NCBI GenBank assembly: GCA_019188255.1
Contig: JAETXT010000012.1
Location: 1,550,001-1,614,000, forward strand
Source of the DNA: Verticillium longisporum
Lineage: Eukaryota; Ascomycota; Sordariomycetes; Glomerellales; Plectosphaerellaceae
Direction of reading: 5' to 3'
Length of the DNA: 64,000 nucleotides
Below, one piece after another: positions 54,244 through 64,000 of the stretch. The stretch's first letter is position 1. Each line of letters opens with the position of its first letter. The notes under the pieces were generated by a model that saw nothing but the letters and a program-made list of their open reading frames with translations, made no database searches and was not told where the DNA came from. The translations under genes were made by a program, and so were the position numbers.

Positions 54244-54592
54244 ATGGCCAGCATCGGCACCAAGCGGCAAAGTCTCCAGCGAAACGGCGATGAGGTATGT
54301 ATGTACAATCTAAAACGGATGCAGAGATGAAAACAAAGGCGGTTGTGTTTAGCCTTTGGCCTTAGCAAGTGCTGATTCAGCTCACCATGTTTAACGCAGG
54401 GGCGTATCAAAATTGGCGCCGTTCATGCGTTGATGCGTCTACGTCTTCGTCCTGGGGACGTGCTCCAGATACCACATCTCGGCAGCCGATCTCGGCAGCT
54501 GTGCCCTATTTTCGACGGGGAAGTATGGCTGGGGAAATGTCGTTCCCGCCGGAGTTTTTTCTTCTTTTTTTTTTTTTCTTGCCACTGAGGAA
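54244..54592 (+). CDS. Weak candidate two-exon small ORF
   Basis: ATG at 54244 opens MASIGTKRQSLQRNGDE, followed by a consensus donor GTATGT at 54295. A GCTGAT branch-like site and the acceptor ACGCAG (54399) follow, then in phase GRIKIGAVHALMRLRLRPGD and on to a stop just after a T-run (about 54592). The product would be about 80 residues. Splice signals are good but no family is recognised and the end runs into poly-Phe from a T homopolymer. It could equally be chance or a long non-coding RNA. Confidence 0.2.
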
Positions 54593-56034
54593 ACAGTGCG
54601 TGATGCAAGGGTGTCGCATTCCGGGCTGTTGATCTTATGAAGGGGCCTGTCATGAGCTGCCAACAAAGACGCTCCTTGTAGCTGAAACCCCCGGCGAGCG
54701 CCACGCCATGCAAGTAATGGAGAAGGATCAAGAACATGGGCTCATGTCGATGACAGGACGGATGTCACCGCGGGAGGACAATTGATGGACGGCTCAGCCT
54801 GTTCTTTGGGAAATAGTGGAGATCACTAGAGCTGCAGGTACGCGCAAGGCGCAGCTTAAAATAACCGTTGACCTTGTCGCATAGACGATCCGAATTGATG
54901 ATGTCCAGGGCTATCGAACGCCGCATCGAGCATGCAGCTTGGGCTGGGTGACAGGAGGGCTTCAGAGCCTGAAGGGTCCGAGTCACTATTGAATTGAACT
55001 TTGGAGGGTGGGGGAGCGCGGAATTGGCTGCCTCATCAGAGGTCGCCGATTGTGAACAGCTTCGCACAGGCCGAAATATTGCAGCGACGAGGCTGGTCAT
55101 GGGAGGGTACTTGGGGTGGCGTCATGGTGACGGCGGCAGGACAGGTTGGCGGTGCCTCACTCATAGATGACCAAGCATGGCAGGATCCACCTGCTGCTGG
55201 GAAGGTGTTCGTTTTGCGTCGCATTGCACAGGGCACACAAAGTTGGTTGGGGAGATCAAACACCGTAGTGGGAAGCCTCCGAAGAGCCCTGGCGAGGGGC
55301 AGAGGCGGGGCTGCTCAGAGTGGCTTGGAGACACTGGTTTCCGCCAGGGTCACGAGGTGCCCTTTCCACGATCATGCCGAGAGTCTTGGACGCGACGAGA
55401 AGAGGACGATGTCAGCAGTTCCTGAGGTGACCAGGCGACAGGGCCGTTGATCTTCGTAGCCGGTGTCCTGAATCGTAGTGTCTGACCTCGCTTGTCGTTC
55501 AACTGTCGCAAGGCGGGAAACTAGACAGCCGCCTGGGTGGGGGACTCGACCCCAGTGGGGTTGACAAACGCCTTAGCGGACCTCTGTCGGATCCCCGGTC
55601 GTCCCAGTCCACCATGGCGGTTCCAGAGAGCAAGCCGGCTCTTGAACACATGTGGGAACTTGTTGGTCACGGGAGACCCTTCAAGCGACGAGTGGTCTAG
55701 GTACTGGTAGCAGACGACGTCAGTCTCGGAACCTCGCCGCTGAACACTACGTATTTTCTCGGCGTGGGTGAAGTGAGCCTCCTCGAGCTTGTGCTCCTCG
55801 AGCTTGTGGCGTTTATGGCCAAGCCGGGAGCGGTCCTGCTGTCAAGGGCGCAGACCGAGCGCAAGACTGAGTTCCAAGCTCAAGGGCCTAGGCCAGAGCT
55901 GGTCCAGGTGCAGCCCTTTCTGATGAGATGGAGGGAGCATGCAGGTGCTCTGAGACAATGGGCAAGGAAGCCCAAGGCTCGCTGGGTTCGCCCTGCGTAC
56001 GCAAAGGCTGACGGATGGGATCGGGGACAGCTGG

Positions 56035-56069
56035 GTGCTCTGTGCTCTGTGCTCTGTGCTCTGTGCTCT
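56035..56069. repeat. TGCTCTG 7-bp tandem repeat
   Basis: About five consecutive copies of GTGCTCT in a non-coding stretch. Confidence 0.9.
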
Positions 56070-56574
56070 CAACGGCGCGCTGGTCGGATCTGTTCGGCTG
56101 GTGAGCTCTGACAATAGGTTCTCGGGCCGCAGGACGGTTTGCAAACTATTGGCAACACTAGCTTCGCCATTGGACGGGGGCCCAAAGTGAACGAGACCGA
56201 GCATTTGGCAGGTTCTTCGGGCCCACTTGCTTGTCAGGCACATGGCACAACAAGGGCAGGAGATACCACAACTCCTCCCTCACCCTCACCAGTCACCAGA
56301 TAGGGGTGTACCGTATCGTCCGTCATACATGGTACCAGAATAGGTTCTCAAGCAATACCTGAGCACAGGTTCTGGAAAGACCTGAGCACAGGTTCTGGAG
56401 AGGGGATATGCGTGCCTCCAGGTAGGTGCGCCTCATGCCGCGAGCAGTTGCCGAGTCCAAGTTACCATGCGCAAGCCACCTCAAATCTCCTCCTGCATAG
56501 GTAGGTGCCTCTAGGCAGATCCTACCTCGATATCGAACTCCTGCGTCTGCCTTCTGCCTTCTGCACACCTACTT

Positions 56575-56599
56575 GCAGGCAGGCAGGCAGGCAGGCAGG
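56575..56599. repeat. (CAGG)n microsatellite
   Basis: Six consecutive CAGG/GCAG units in non-coding DNA. Confidence 0.9.
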
Positions 56600-59054
56600 T
56601 GCTTGGGGAGGCACCCTCGCACTGGCAAGAACTTGGCTCCTTGTCCGTCATCAAAGGCAGAGCAGGAACACGATGCGCGACACACATTCTCCCAAGATTC
56701 GCAATCTCTCAACTGCATCTCATCCGTCTCACTCTCGGCCATTTCGACCTCGTCGTCCAACCGCATGCCCCTGATGGCATCGCGTGCCTTGCCCGCCCCC
56801 CCCCGCAACGGCAATCGCCGACCTTCTCAATGCCAATGCGTCAGCCGTTGCCCGTCGTAGACGGCGATCAGACGCTAGAACGACCCTTCTACCTTCTAGA
56901 AGTCCCCCAGCCTGGGCCAAGGGGTCGCATAACGTAGCAATTAATTGCCAGGTCCCAGGCTGCATACACATTTCGACCATGTGTCATGCGCATCCTGGTA
57001 TCCCGGTCCCCATTCCGACCATCTGTCTGCCTCTGCCTCGTCTCTGACGCCGCTGAAGAAACGCGGGATTGATTCACGTCGGTTGACAAACGAACCGCGC
57101 GACCCTCGAATCTCACGACGACGCCGTCAGGGCGCATCGCGTCGAGGCGCATCGCATCGACCCCTTGATGGCCAGCGCGCGACAGCCGTGTGTCGTCTGA
57201 TCATCGCGTCAGCAAAGCCCGACTCCGCGAAAGACAACAGAATTGACGGGGGGACACGTACCACGACCTGCATGCCGGTCCACGGCTGTCAAAACGTCCC
57301 GTCACTACAGCCCACGTTTCTTCCCCGCAAGTCGCCCAATCACTCGTCCTCTCTTGTCGTTGCATTGCATTGCCGAATCGCTGGCATACATCCTGCAGCA
57401 CTTTGGCTCGAGCACCTCTCCCCTTTCACATTCCAATCTACCACGTCGCGTTACATGCGTTCCCTAACGCCTGACGTACCGTCAACCTGGACGTCTTGCT
57501 GCCGCCGCGGGAAAAGCTCGAAGCTGTCTCCCATCCACACACCCCCTCCCCTGATTCTCTGCTCTGTGTGTCATTCAGGGTCTCAATACCCCGTGTCTGC
57601 TCGCGCTTCCATCGATCCGGTCACGGATGCAGCTCACGTCTGAGCGCAACGCCCGAATCGTCACGCACAGCCCGGACAAGGACCTGGCAACGAACAGGCA
57701 AGATGAATTTGTCTTCTATTGCCGCTCAATATTCTCTTTGGACCCCCAGGTGTCCCTTCCTCGGCAATCTCGACACTAGCCTGCTTGCCCTATCGCGTGG
57801 CTCCACTGCCTCTTCCCACGGTTCTGTTATACCCTCCCCAGCTCGAATATAACCCCTCCACCACGACAGGTGCACACCAAGTTTTTGCTTCGGGGTTTCT
57901 TTCCCAAGCCTTGGAATGTACCTACACGCTGGCCACAGAGCCGGCCCTTGGCCCTTCATGTGCTGCCAGCGGAATGCGAGAGGCCAATTCGCAGCACTCT
58001 GGAGCTTCCCCTCCCTCCCCCAGTTGCTTGAAGCTGTTCCCTCCCGTAGGTACCTTTAGCTCCCATCTCCTCCCACTGCCTGTGCATTGTAAGGCTCGTT
58101 TCATCTCTTCCCAGTCCAGCAGCCCCCCAATCGAATGTCTGGTCCACGTACGTGCCAGGATGCGTCTGCTCGACCAAGGCTTGTTCAAAGACGGCCTGCC
58201 CACCCCACCCCTTCCTTTCAGTCGGCTCCCCTTCCACCATATTGCGTTGCGTCCAGGGTCTTGCGCCGCTGTGTCTCCAGCAATCGCCAAATTGTCCGGT
58301 CTTTCGATGGCCCCCCCCCCCCTGCCCTGCCGTGCCATGCTCACTCGCCGTACACCCCTCCCTCCACCTTTGCACCTTGGCCATCTGACAGGGGTACGCC
58401 TGTTTCCACATTTGGAGCGCCGTCCATGGCATAAGATCCCCAAATTATGCCACCGTCATCGCTCGACAAGGTTGCCCAGCACCGCAAGACAACCTGCTCC
58501 GGACAGACCGCGTCTCGCACGCGCGAAAGCTCTCCTGGTCTCCAACCCAGCTTCGTCCCCCCGGACAGGGAAGCGCAGGGCACGACAAGGCAGGGTTTGA
58601 CAAGGGAACCTGTGGCGGCTATCCTTCCACTCCACACATGCCTGCACTTGGAGACATTGGACGATATAACACACTGGCCGGGCCCACGACTAGTTGTTCC
58701 GTCCTCTGGTCTTCCGTCACCGAGCATTACGTCGGGAGCTAAGTTTCTATAACGAGAATATAGGGACGGACCCTCCAGATTCAATAGCTGCCGTGGCAAG
58801 CTACTTTTCGTTGAGGATAGCATGGTTTACTCGGTCTTCACGCCGTCTTATTAATAATTCCTCACCCCGGCAAATACCATTCGCCAACATCTGTCTGCTG
58901 GTTCCTGCCAACGGCTCCCCCACCAACTTTTTTCTTACCCAAAACGTCAGACCAGACACCCCACCGCAGACACCCAACCCACGCCTACTCCTGCCACCTC
59001 ACGATCAAGTTCGACAGCCTTTTAGAATTCCGGTATTGCAAAGACGAATGGTAG

Positions 59055-60327
59055 CTACGCTCACACCATCGGGCCGAGCACAAAAGCCTTTCGCCGTCCT
59101 ATCATCACGGCCTCGGCCGCCCCGGCTGGCCGTACGTCTACGCAACGTCTCACCAACAGGAACAGCAGCAAACCCCCAACGCCCGTCCAACGCAGCCCGA
59201 GAGGGCCTCCGCTCAGCCAATTCTTTCTCTTCAGGTTCCGGCGACCGTCCAGAGCGGTTCGCTCTGGCGGGACCCATGCATTGGAGGCACGCTGGCGGGC
59301 CATTACCGGGTAGGGGACTACAATGTCGATTACTCGGCACAAGACTCGCATCAAGTCGAGCAGAGTCACCAGCAACACAACTTTGATCCCTCTCCCCATC
59401 AGCACCCACGAACCTCCCTCCATCATGGCGGTGGTACATCCCATGGCCTGCCCGAGCCGCAGCAGGGCCACCACCAACATCACCACCACCACCACACCGC
59501 CATGGCCCAGCACCATAGCCATAACCCTCACCAGGTGCTGATGGATCCATCGCACATGGGGCACCCGCGACACATGGGCTCTTCGCATTTTGCTGCTCCA
59601 GGTTCAGTTGTTGCACCGCTCTATCCTGCCATGGCAACGCCGCCCCAGGTCCACGGCCAACATCCCTCCATCAAGCGACCTCGACCCGAGGACCTCGACC
59701 TGTCCGTGGCGCCGATCGGAGACCTGGACCACAGTGAACTTGACAGCATGCAAACACCTTTAGGCGCAACCTATGCCGAAGCTTCTGGTTCTATGCAGCC
59801 GCCGATGCATCATCATCACAGGATGCCGGACTCGGGCCCCCCTTCGAAGCTGATGAGGAGGGATGGAGAATCGCTGGGCGGCGGAGGGGCTCCCAGTGTA
59901 GTGGGACAAGCCGGGATGCCTGCACCAGCGATGAGGCCGCGAGGGCCGAAGCTCAAATTTACCCCAGAAGACGATCAGCTTCTGATTGAGCTGAAAGAGA
60001 ATAAAAGTCTAACATGGAAACAAATCGCCGACTTCTTTCCCGGCCGCTCCTCAGGCACCCTGCAAGTTCGATACTGCACCAAGCTCAAGGCGAAGACCAC
60101 GCAGTGGACTGACGAAACGGTATGTTGCCCCTCGATCTGACCAGAGCCAACCCTCCCTGCATGTTCCGCAGATGGCTGATAGACACCCATAGGACCAGAA
60201 ACTACAATCAGCCCTGCAAGACTACGAAAGCGAGAAGTGGCGCATTGTTGCCAACAAGGTCGGGACTGGCTTCACGCCAGCCGCGTGCCGAGAGCGCGCA
60301 CAAGAACTTCTTGAGGGTCCTTTATAG
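59055..60327 (+). CDS. Myb/SANT-domain DNA-binding protein, 5' end not resolved
   Basis: The last two exons are clear: an open frame through 60119, then a GTATGT..CATAG intron (60120-60192) and exon 60193-60327. Two Myb/SANT repeats are seen. The first is FTPEDDQLLIELKENKSLTW with QIADFFPGRSSGTLQVRY; the second is WTDETDQKLQSALQDYESEK with WRIVANKVGTGFTPAACRER. Before them lies a Gln/His-rich region including a His6 run. The same frame is open from 59055 with convincing composition but has no ATG before 59502. A 5' exon is therefore missing; one possible join is ATG 59048-59050 to 59160. The minimal product from 59502 is 250 residues. It is probably a nuclear transcription factor; its targets are unknown. 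Confidence 0.72.
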
Positions 60328-63300
60328 CAATCAGTGTCCCCTCCCGGAGCTCACGCACCTGAGGTTGGGGACACCACCTACACGCAGCATCTCCAGTGAT
60401 GAAGAGGAGTATGCCATCAGCGACAATCTTTATTACGCAGCTTGACCTTGGAAAGAGGAGGAAGATCTCGGTCTTACCTGCGCCTGATTCGCCACCTACC
60501 AATACCTCCACCCGTACAGGGCGAAGACGAGTGTTATTCCTTGTGTTGCAGCCTTTTAGCCAAAACACGACTCCCTTCGAATATCGAGTTTTAATCTCCG
60601 ACGATACCCAACCTTCACAGCTTTTTTCTTTTGTCCCAGTCATCACCCCATTCCCATGAAACCACGACATAGACAAGGGCTAGCAACCAGTACCCTCTGA
60701 TGACCGCTGTATTTTATTTTCCTTTCGCCATTTCATCTCGCCATTATCTCTCACGACGCGCAACCGACCAAGTGCTCCCTCCCTCCGACAGCACCATTCG
60801 TGTCAAGGCCCAGGTCACACGCAAGGGTCCCAGGAAAAAGCCCACTACGTTTCCGCTCACGCATAGCACCCACACCCCAAATTTCCTTTCCTGTCTTTAA
60901 ACGCCTTGTAATATTAGAGGGCATCAGCGCGGTTCGGAGTACACAGCCTGGGAATCGGATCTGGCCAGTAGCCGCGAGAACGGCTGTGCCATGATGCCGG
61001 CCTGGCGGGCGCATCCACGAGATCACTCTCGTCTGAAAACGGGAAACGGCCCGCATACACAGAGGGAAAAGGCATTGTCACAGACGCATATATGATTCTT
61101 TTGTCTATTACTCGCCGCATTGCTGATTCGATAAATCATTTCTTTTACTCGATGTCCCTTCACCGATCTAGTACTATCAAGTCGCGTATTTCTGTCTGTT
61201 CAGACATGCATTCTCACCGCTCCAGCGATGATAGATTAAGGTAGCCCAACAGAGCCGGTGCCTGTAGTGGCATTTGTCAGCGCTGCATGTACCTTCGCAC
61301 AGCGAGCAGAACGGCATGATCCGAAAACAGGACCAACTCCCTGGTTTCTGAAAGAATTTGGCCAGTAATGGGACCTGGGAACACCCCCTGGAAGTCCTGG
61401 AAATGGAATGCATCTAGGGGGGGGGGCTGCTGCTGCTTTGGGAGGGGGTGAGCTCTGGGTCTGTTCATTCGCCCTGCCGACATCCGCAGATCACCACAAT
61501 CTCGGAGAGATGACGGTTAGCATAAGACAGTGAGGGACAACCTTCTTTCCTTGGTTGAGACGACCCAGCCGCCTTGTATGCTATATGGCGAGTGGGTCCT
61601 GATATAACCCTCTTTCACCCGTACCCAGTATGCCGCCCCCCGCCAGCGTACTATTACATGTACGCGCGACCGTCGACCGACCAAACAGGAAGCTCGAGCC
61701 TCCACAGCGCATGCAACCCAAACGAAACGGGCGCGCCACTTTGCTGGAAATGGTGAAGCTTCGCCTGACCGGTGGCGATGGGGGGACGAAAGGCGAGGAT
61801 CGCCGAAAGAGAAGCCTGTAGGACAGGGCAAACACGAGAAAAGAAGGGCATTTGTGCCCTGGTTTTTGGAATGCGCCATGTTCCATGAATATCCGCGATG
61901 GTAAGCATGCGCGGCGATGTAAGGTTATGACGGTACCCTTGTCTTGTTTGCTTCCTTTCAAGGCTCAAGTGTACCATTGCCTGTGGAGGCTCTGTGAACC
62001 ACCCCTCCCCCTCCCTTCCTTGCGGGGGCCCCTCCTAGTTGGTATGTACCTTCGCATAAAAATACCCGACAAGAGCCTAGCTGCCTGGGTCTTGGGAGGC
62101 GCATATGCATGGAGCAGCCGAGGGACATGCGCGGCGTTGCATGCATGCATGTCAACCAAATCATTGTGGCCTCTGCTTTGATTTGGTCCATGGAACGGTC
62201 ATGCGCTGACAGAAACGTGAGCCGTTGCTTGCCGCTGTTGGCCTGATGGCTGCTGACAGCATGATGATGACCTTGGCGGAGGAGGAGGGGCTTGAAACCA
62301 AAACTGGGGCAGCACACCAGAGAAGTACCAAGCAGCTGGAGGGGGCGTGTGGCAGAGGAGTAAGGGGAAGGAGGGCGATCGAACGGGTGAACTGCCGGGG
62401 TTGTCGGGGATTTGCGGTGCCGGGGCATGGCTGGTCCTGGCTGGTTTGATCGCCTGGGCCGGGGACGTAGGTGGGCAACCTTAAGGGGTTGGACCCCTTG
62501 AAAGATTTATAGGGCATCATGCGATAGGTTCGTGACTGAGATGTTCTTGAAACGGACCTTCTCTTACCTGGTATAAGCGATCGTCTCCTTCAAGAAGGAG
62601 TTTGAGTATGCTGCTCGTGTTGAGTGCTTGGGTTGGATTTTGATGTCTGACAACTTTGAGCTTGGCATCGCACGCACTCGCGATACTCGATCAGTCTCTG
62701 CATGAATGATTGAGTGAATGAGGCGAGATGTCCGAGCTTTTTGTTCTTTATTTGTAGATATGTGTGTGTGTGTTGGCTTTATGGCTAGGACTATAGTCTG
62801 GCTGCTTCATGCTCGTCTAATACCATGCGGCGCTGCCCCGGGTGTTTCTTATGCACTTCGCTCTCGCATGTTCTCATGTCACCATGGAAACAGTAAGCGA
62901 GGTGGCGGTGACGAGATCTCTGCCATCAGAACGAAGAATACATTGTCCCTCCACTATGCCGACGAATCGCGAGCATCATTAAATGCAAGTCCTTATGATT
63001 GTCAGGGGCCGAACTTGTCATGTGTATGGGGTGGCGGGAGGATCGCAAGGGCAACCCTTAGAATATCTGTTAACGCAGAATCGCAACGCGGGCGGAAGAT
63101 CAGATCAAGATTGCATCGCCAGAACTCTGCGGTGTTGCCGTGGACTGAATCGTGGCGTAAAACAAATCTTGGCGTCGTAGCATGGCAGCAAGGCGAGATG
63201 GGGGATAGCTGTCGGGGGCACGATGTGCAACCCATCCCTGACAAACAGACCTGCGTTGTCGAGCCCTCCGCAGATGACCCGCGCACAAACGCACGAAAAA

Positions 63301-64000
63301 CAAAACCAGCAAAGGCCTCGAGCCGCGACGAGACTGTCAAGAGCCCCCCTTGCCTTCTCAGGCCACATTGCCCAGTGAAGACGCAGACTCTTGTACTGTC
63401 TGTCTTTCTCGTCGGCCTCCCCCACGGAAAGAACCGAAGAACGTGCCAGACGTGTCGGCCGGAGCAAGGATCTCTCCCGACTGACGTGACAGACTGGCGT
63501 CCTACCAACGCAAACACTAAATCGTGATAACTGGCAGCTAGCTGGTGATGTGCCGGAGCCCCCCTTCCCCCTCCTCCGCTGCGCGTCCTTGTCGCTCGAG
63601 TCCCTGTTCTCTGCAATAGGCGCAGGTGTTATGGGGGTATATAGTCTGCATTATTGGGCGATATAAGACCTATACTAACGGGGGTAGGTACATCAAGAAA
63701 GCTCCAAGATGGTATCCACAAAGTGGAAGCTAGGCGTCCGAATAGAAACGAAGATGTTTGTGCAGAGGGGGACGGGGGCTCTCCAGAGGTGGTGTGTACC
63801 GAAAGGCGTGAGGAGCCGGATCGTGATGGCGTGGGTATGTTCGAGCTCGCTAGCTTGTGACCTGGCGGAGATGTACAAATCGTATTATCAAAGGTGACTT
63901 TGAGGCGGCTTCCGATATAGCACGACGGACAGGGGCGTGGTTAGATGCGTGACGCGGTACAGGTGGTGGCTTTGAATGGATGAACGCGGGAGAGGGATTT
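60328..64000. other. 3.7-kb terminal region without recognised genes
   Basis: No supported gene. It contains a G9 run at about 61419-61427 and a (TG)n run at 62762-62772. A 269-codon plus-strand frame (62718-63527) has no domain, no consistent codon bias and competes with minus-strand frames, so it was rejected. The region presumably includes the 3' flank of the Myb gene and regulatory DNA of a gene beyond the window. Confidence 0.5.

Larger units (their letters stand above)
53210..59054. other. 5.8-kb gene-poor region upstream of the Myb regulator
   Basis: No firmly supported gene. The contents are a weak two-exon candidate at 54244-54592 and a TGCTCTG repeat at 56035-56069. There are also AGGTAGGTGCC motifs at 56403 and 56500 and a (CAGG)n microsatellite at 56575-56599. 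Several ORFs of 60-290 codons at 55001-58600 have no motifs, overlap on both strands and show low-complexity composition. The stretch 57000-59050 is pyrimidine rich on the plus strand and probably contains the promoter and long leader of the Myb gene. Confidence 0.5.

Noticed and set aside
57719..58600. 293-codon plus-strand ORF ahead of the Myb gene
   Set aside because: Pro/Ser/Leu low-complexity product from pyrimidine-rich DNA, no domain, overlapping frames on both strands; more consistent with leader or promoter sequence.
62718..63527. 269-codon plus-strand ORF near the window end
   Set aside because: Starts in a TG microsatellite, no recognisable motif, equally long minus-strand frame overlaps it.

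Overview
This window is nuclear DNA of a filamentous ascomycete (Pezizomycotina, most likely Sordariomycetes). The evidence is GC-rich coding sequence, short 40-150 nt introns with GTATGT/GTAAGT-type donors and CTAAC/CTGAC branch sites, alternating gene orientation, TACCTAGGTA-type repeats between genes, and a eukaryotic housekeeping gene set. It holds about 20 protein genes, one tRNA, one intronic snoRNA, one intein and long gene-poor flanks. No virus, CRISPR array or intact transposon was seen.

Layout. 1-6 kb: C-terminal end of ctr9, a 5'-truncated alpha-glucosidase (GH13) remnant, and a four-exon sphingolipid C9-methyltransferase. 6-7.8 kb: intergenic, with a TACCTAGGTA cluster. 7.8-18.6 kb: htd2 (mitochondrial fatty acid synthesis), rpa49 (RNA polymerase I), eci1 (peroxisomal beta-oxidation), cog1 (Golgi tethering) and utp3/sas10 (SSU processome). 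19-25.5 kb: tsc10 (3-ketosphinganine reductase, with an intronic minisatellite), urb2 (60S biogenesis) and mic10 (cristae). 26-29.7 kb: two unrecognised small membrane-protein genes and isa2 (Fe-S maturation). 30-32.5 kb: a divergent ribosomal protein pair, rpl7/rps14; rpl7 intron 2 carries a C/D-box snoRNA whose guide matches the 25S rRNA Gm805 region. 33-41 kb: rad26, tRNA-Ser(AGA), a PEX11-family gene and a hemerythrin-like gene. 41.3-53.2 kb: nip1 (eIF3c) divergent from prp8. 53-64 kb: mostly non-coding, with one Myb/SANT regulator at about 59-60.3 kb.

The most notable element is a full-length 492-residue intein inside prp8, with both splicing domains and a LAGLIDADG homing endonuclease that keeps both acidic residues. 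The second is the intronic snoRNA.

Caution on quality: three genes (GH13, utp3, nip1) each lose the frame by one missing base in a C or G homopolymer. Two of them are essential, so base-calling or assembly errors are more likely than pseudogenes. The GH13 gene also lacks its N-terminal part, which a base-calling error does not explain.

Functional themes are ribosome production and translation (rpa49, utp3, urb2, rpl7, rps14, nip1, snoRNA), sphingolipids (C9-methyltransferase, tsc10), mitochondria (htd2, mic10, isa2) and peroxisomes (eci1, PEX11). This looks like normal gene scatter rather than a dedicated cluster.
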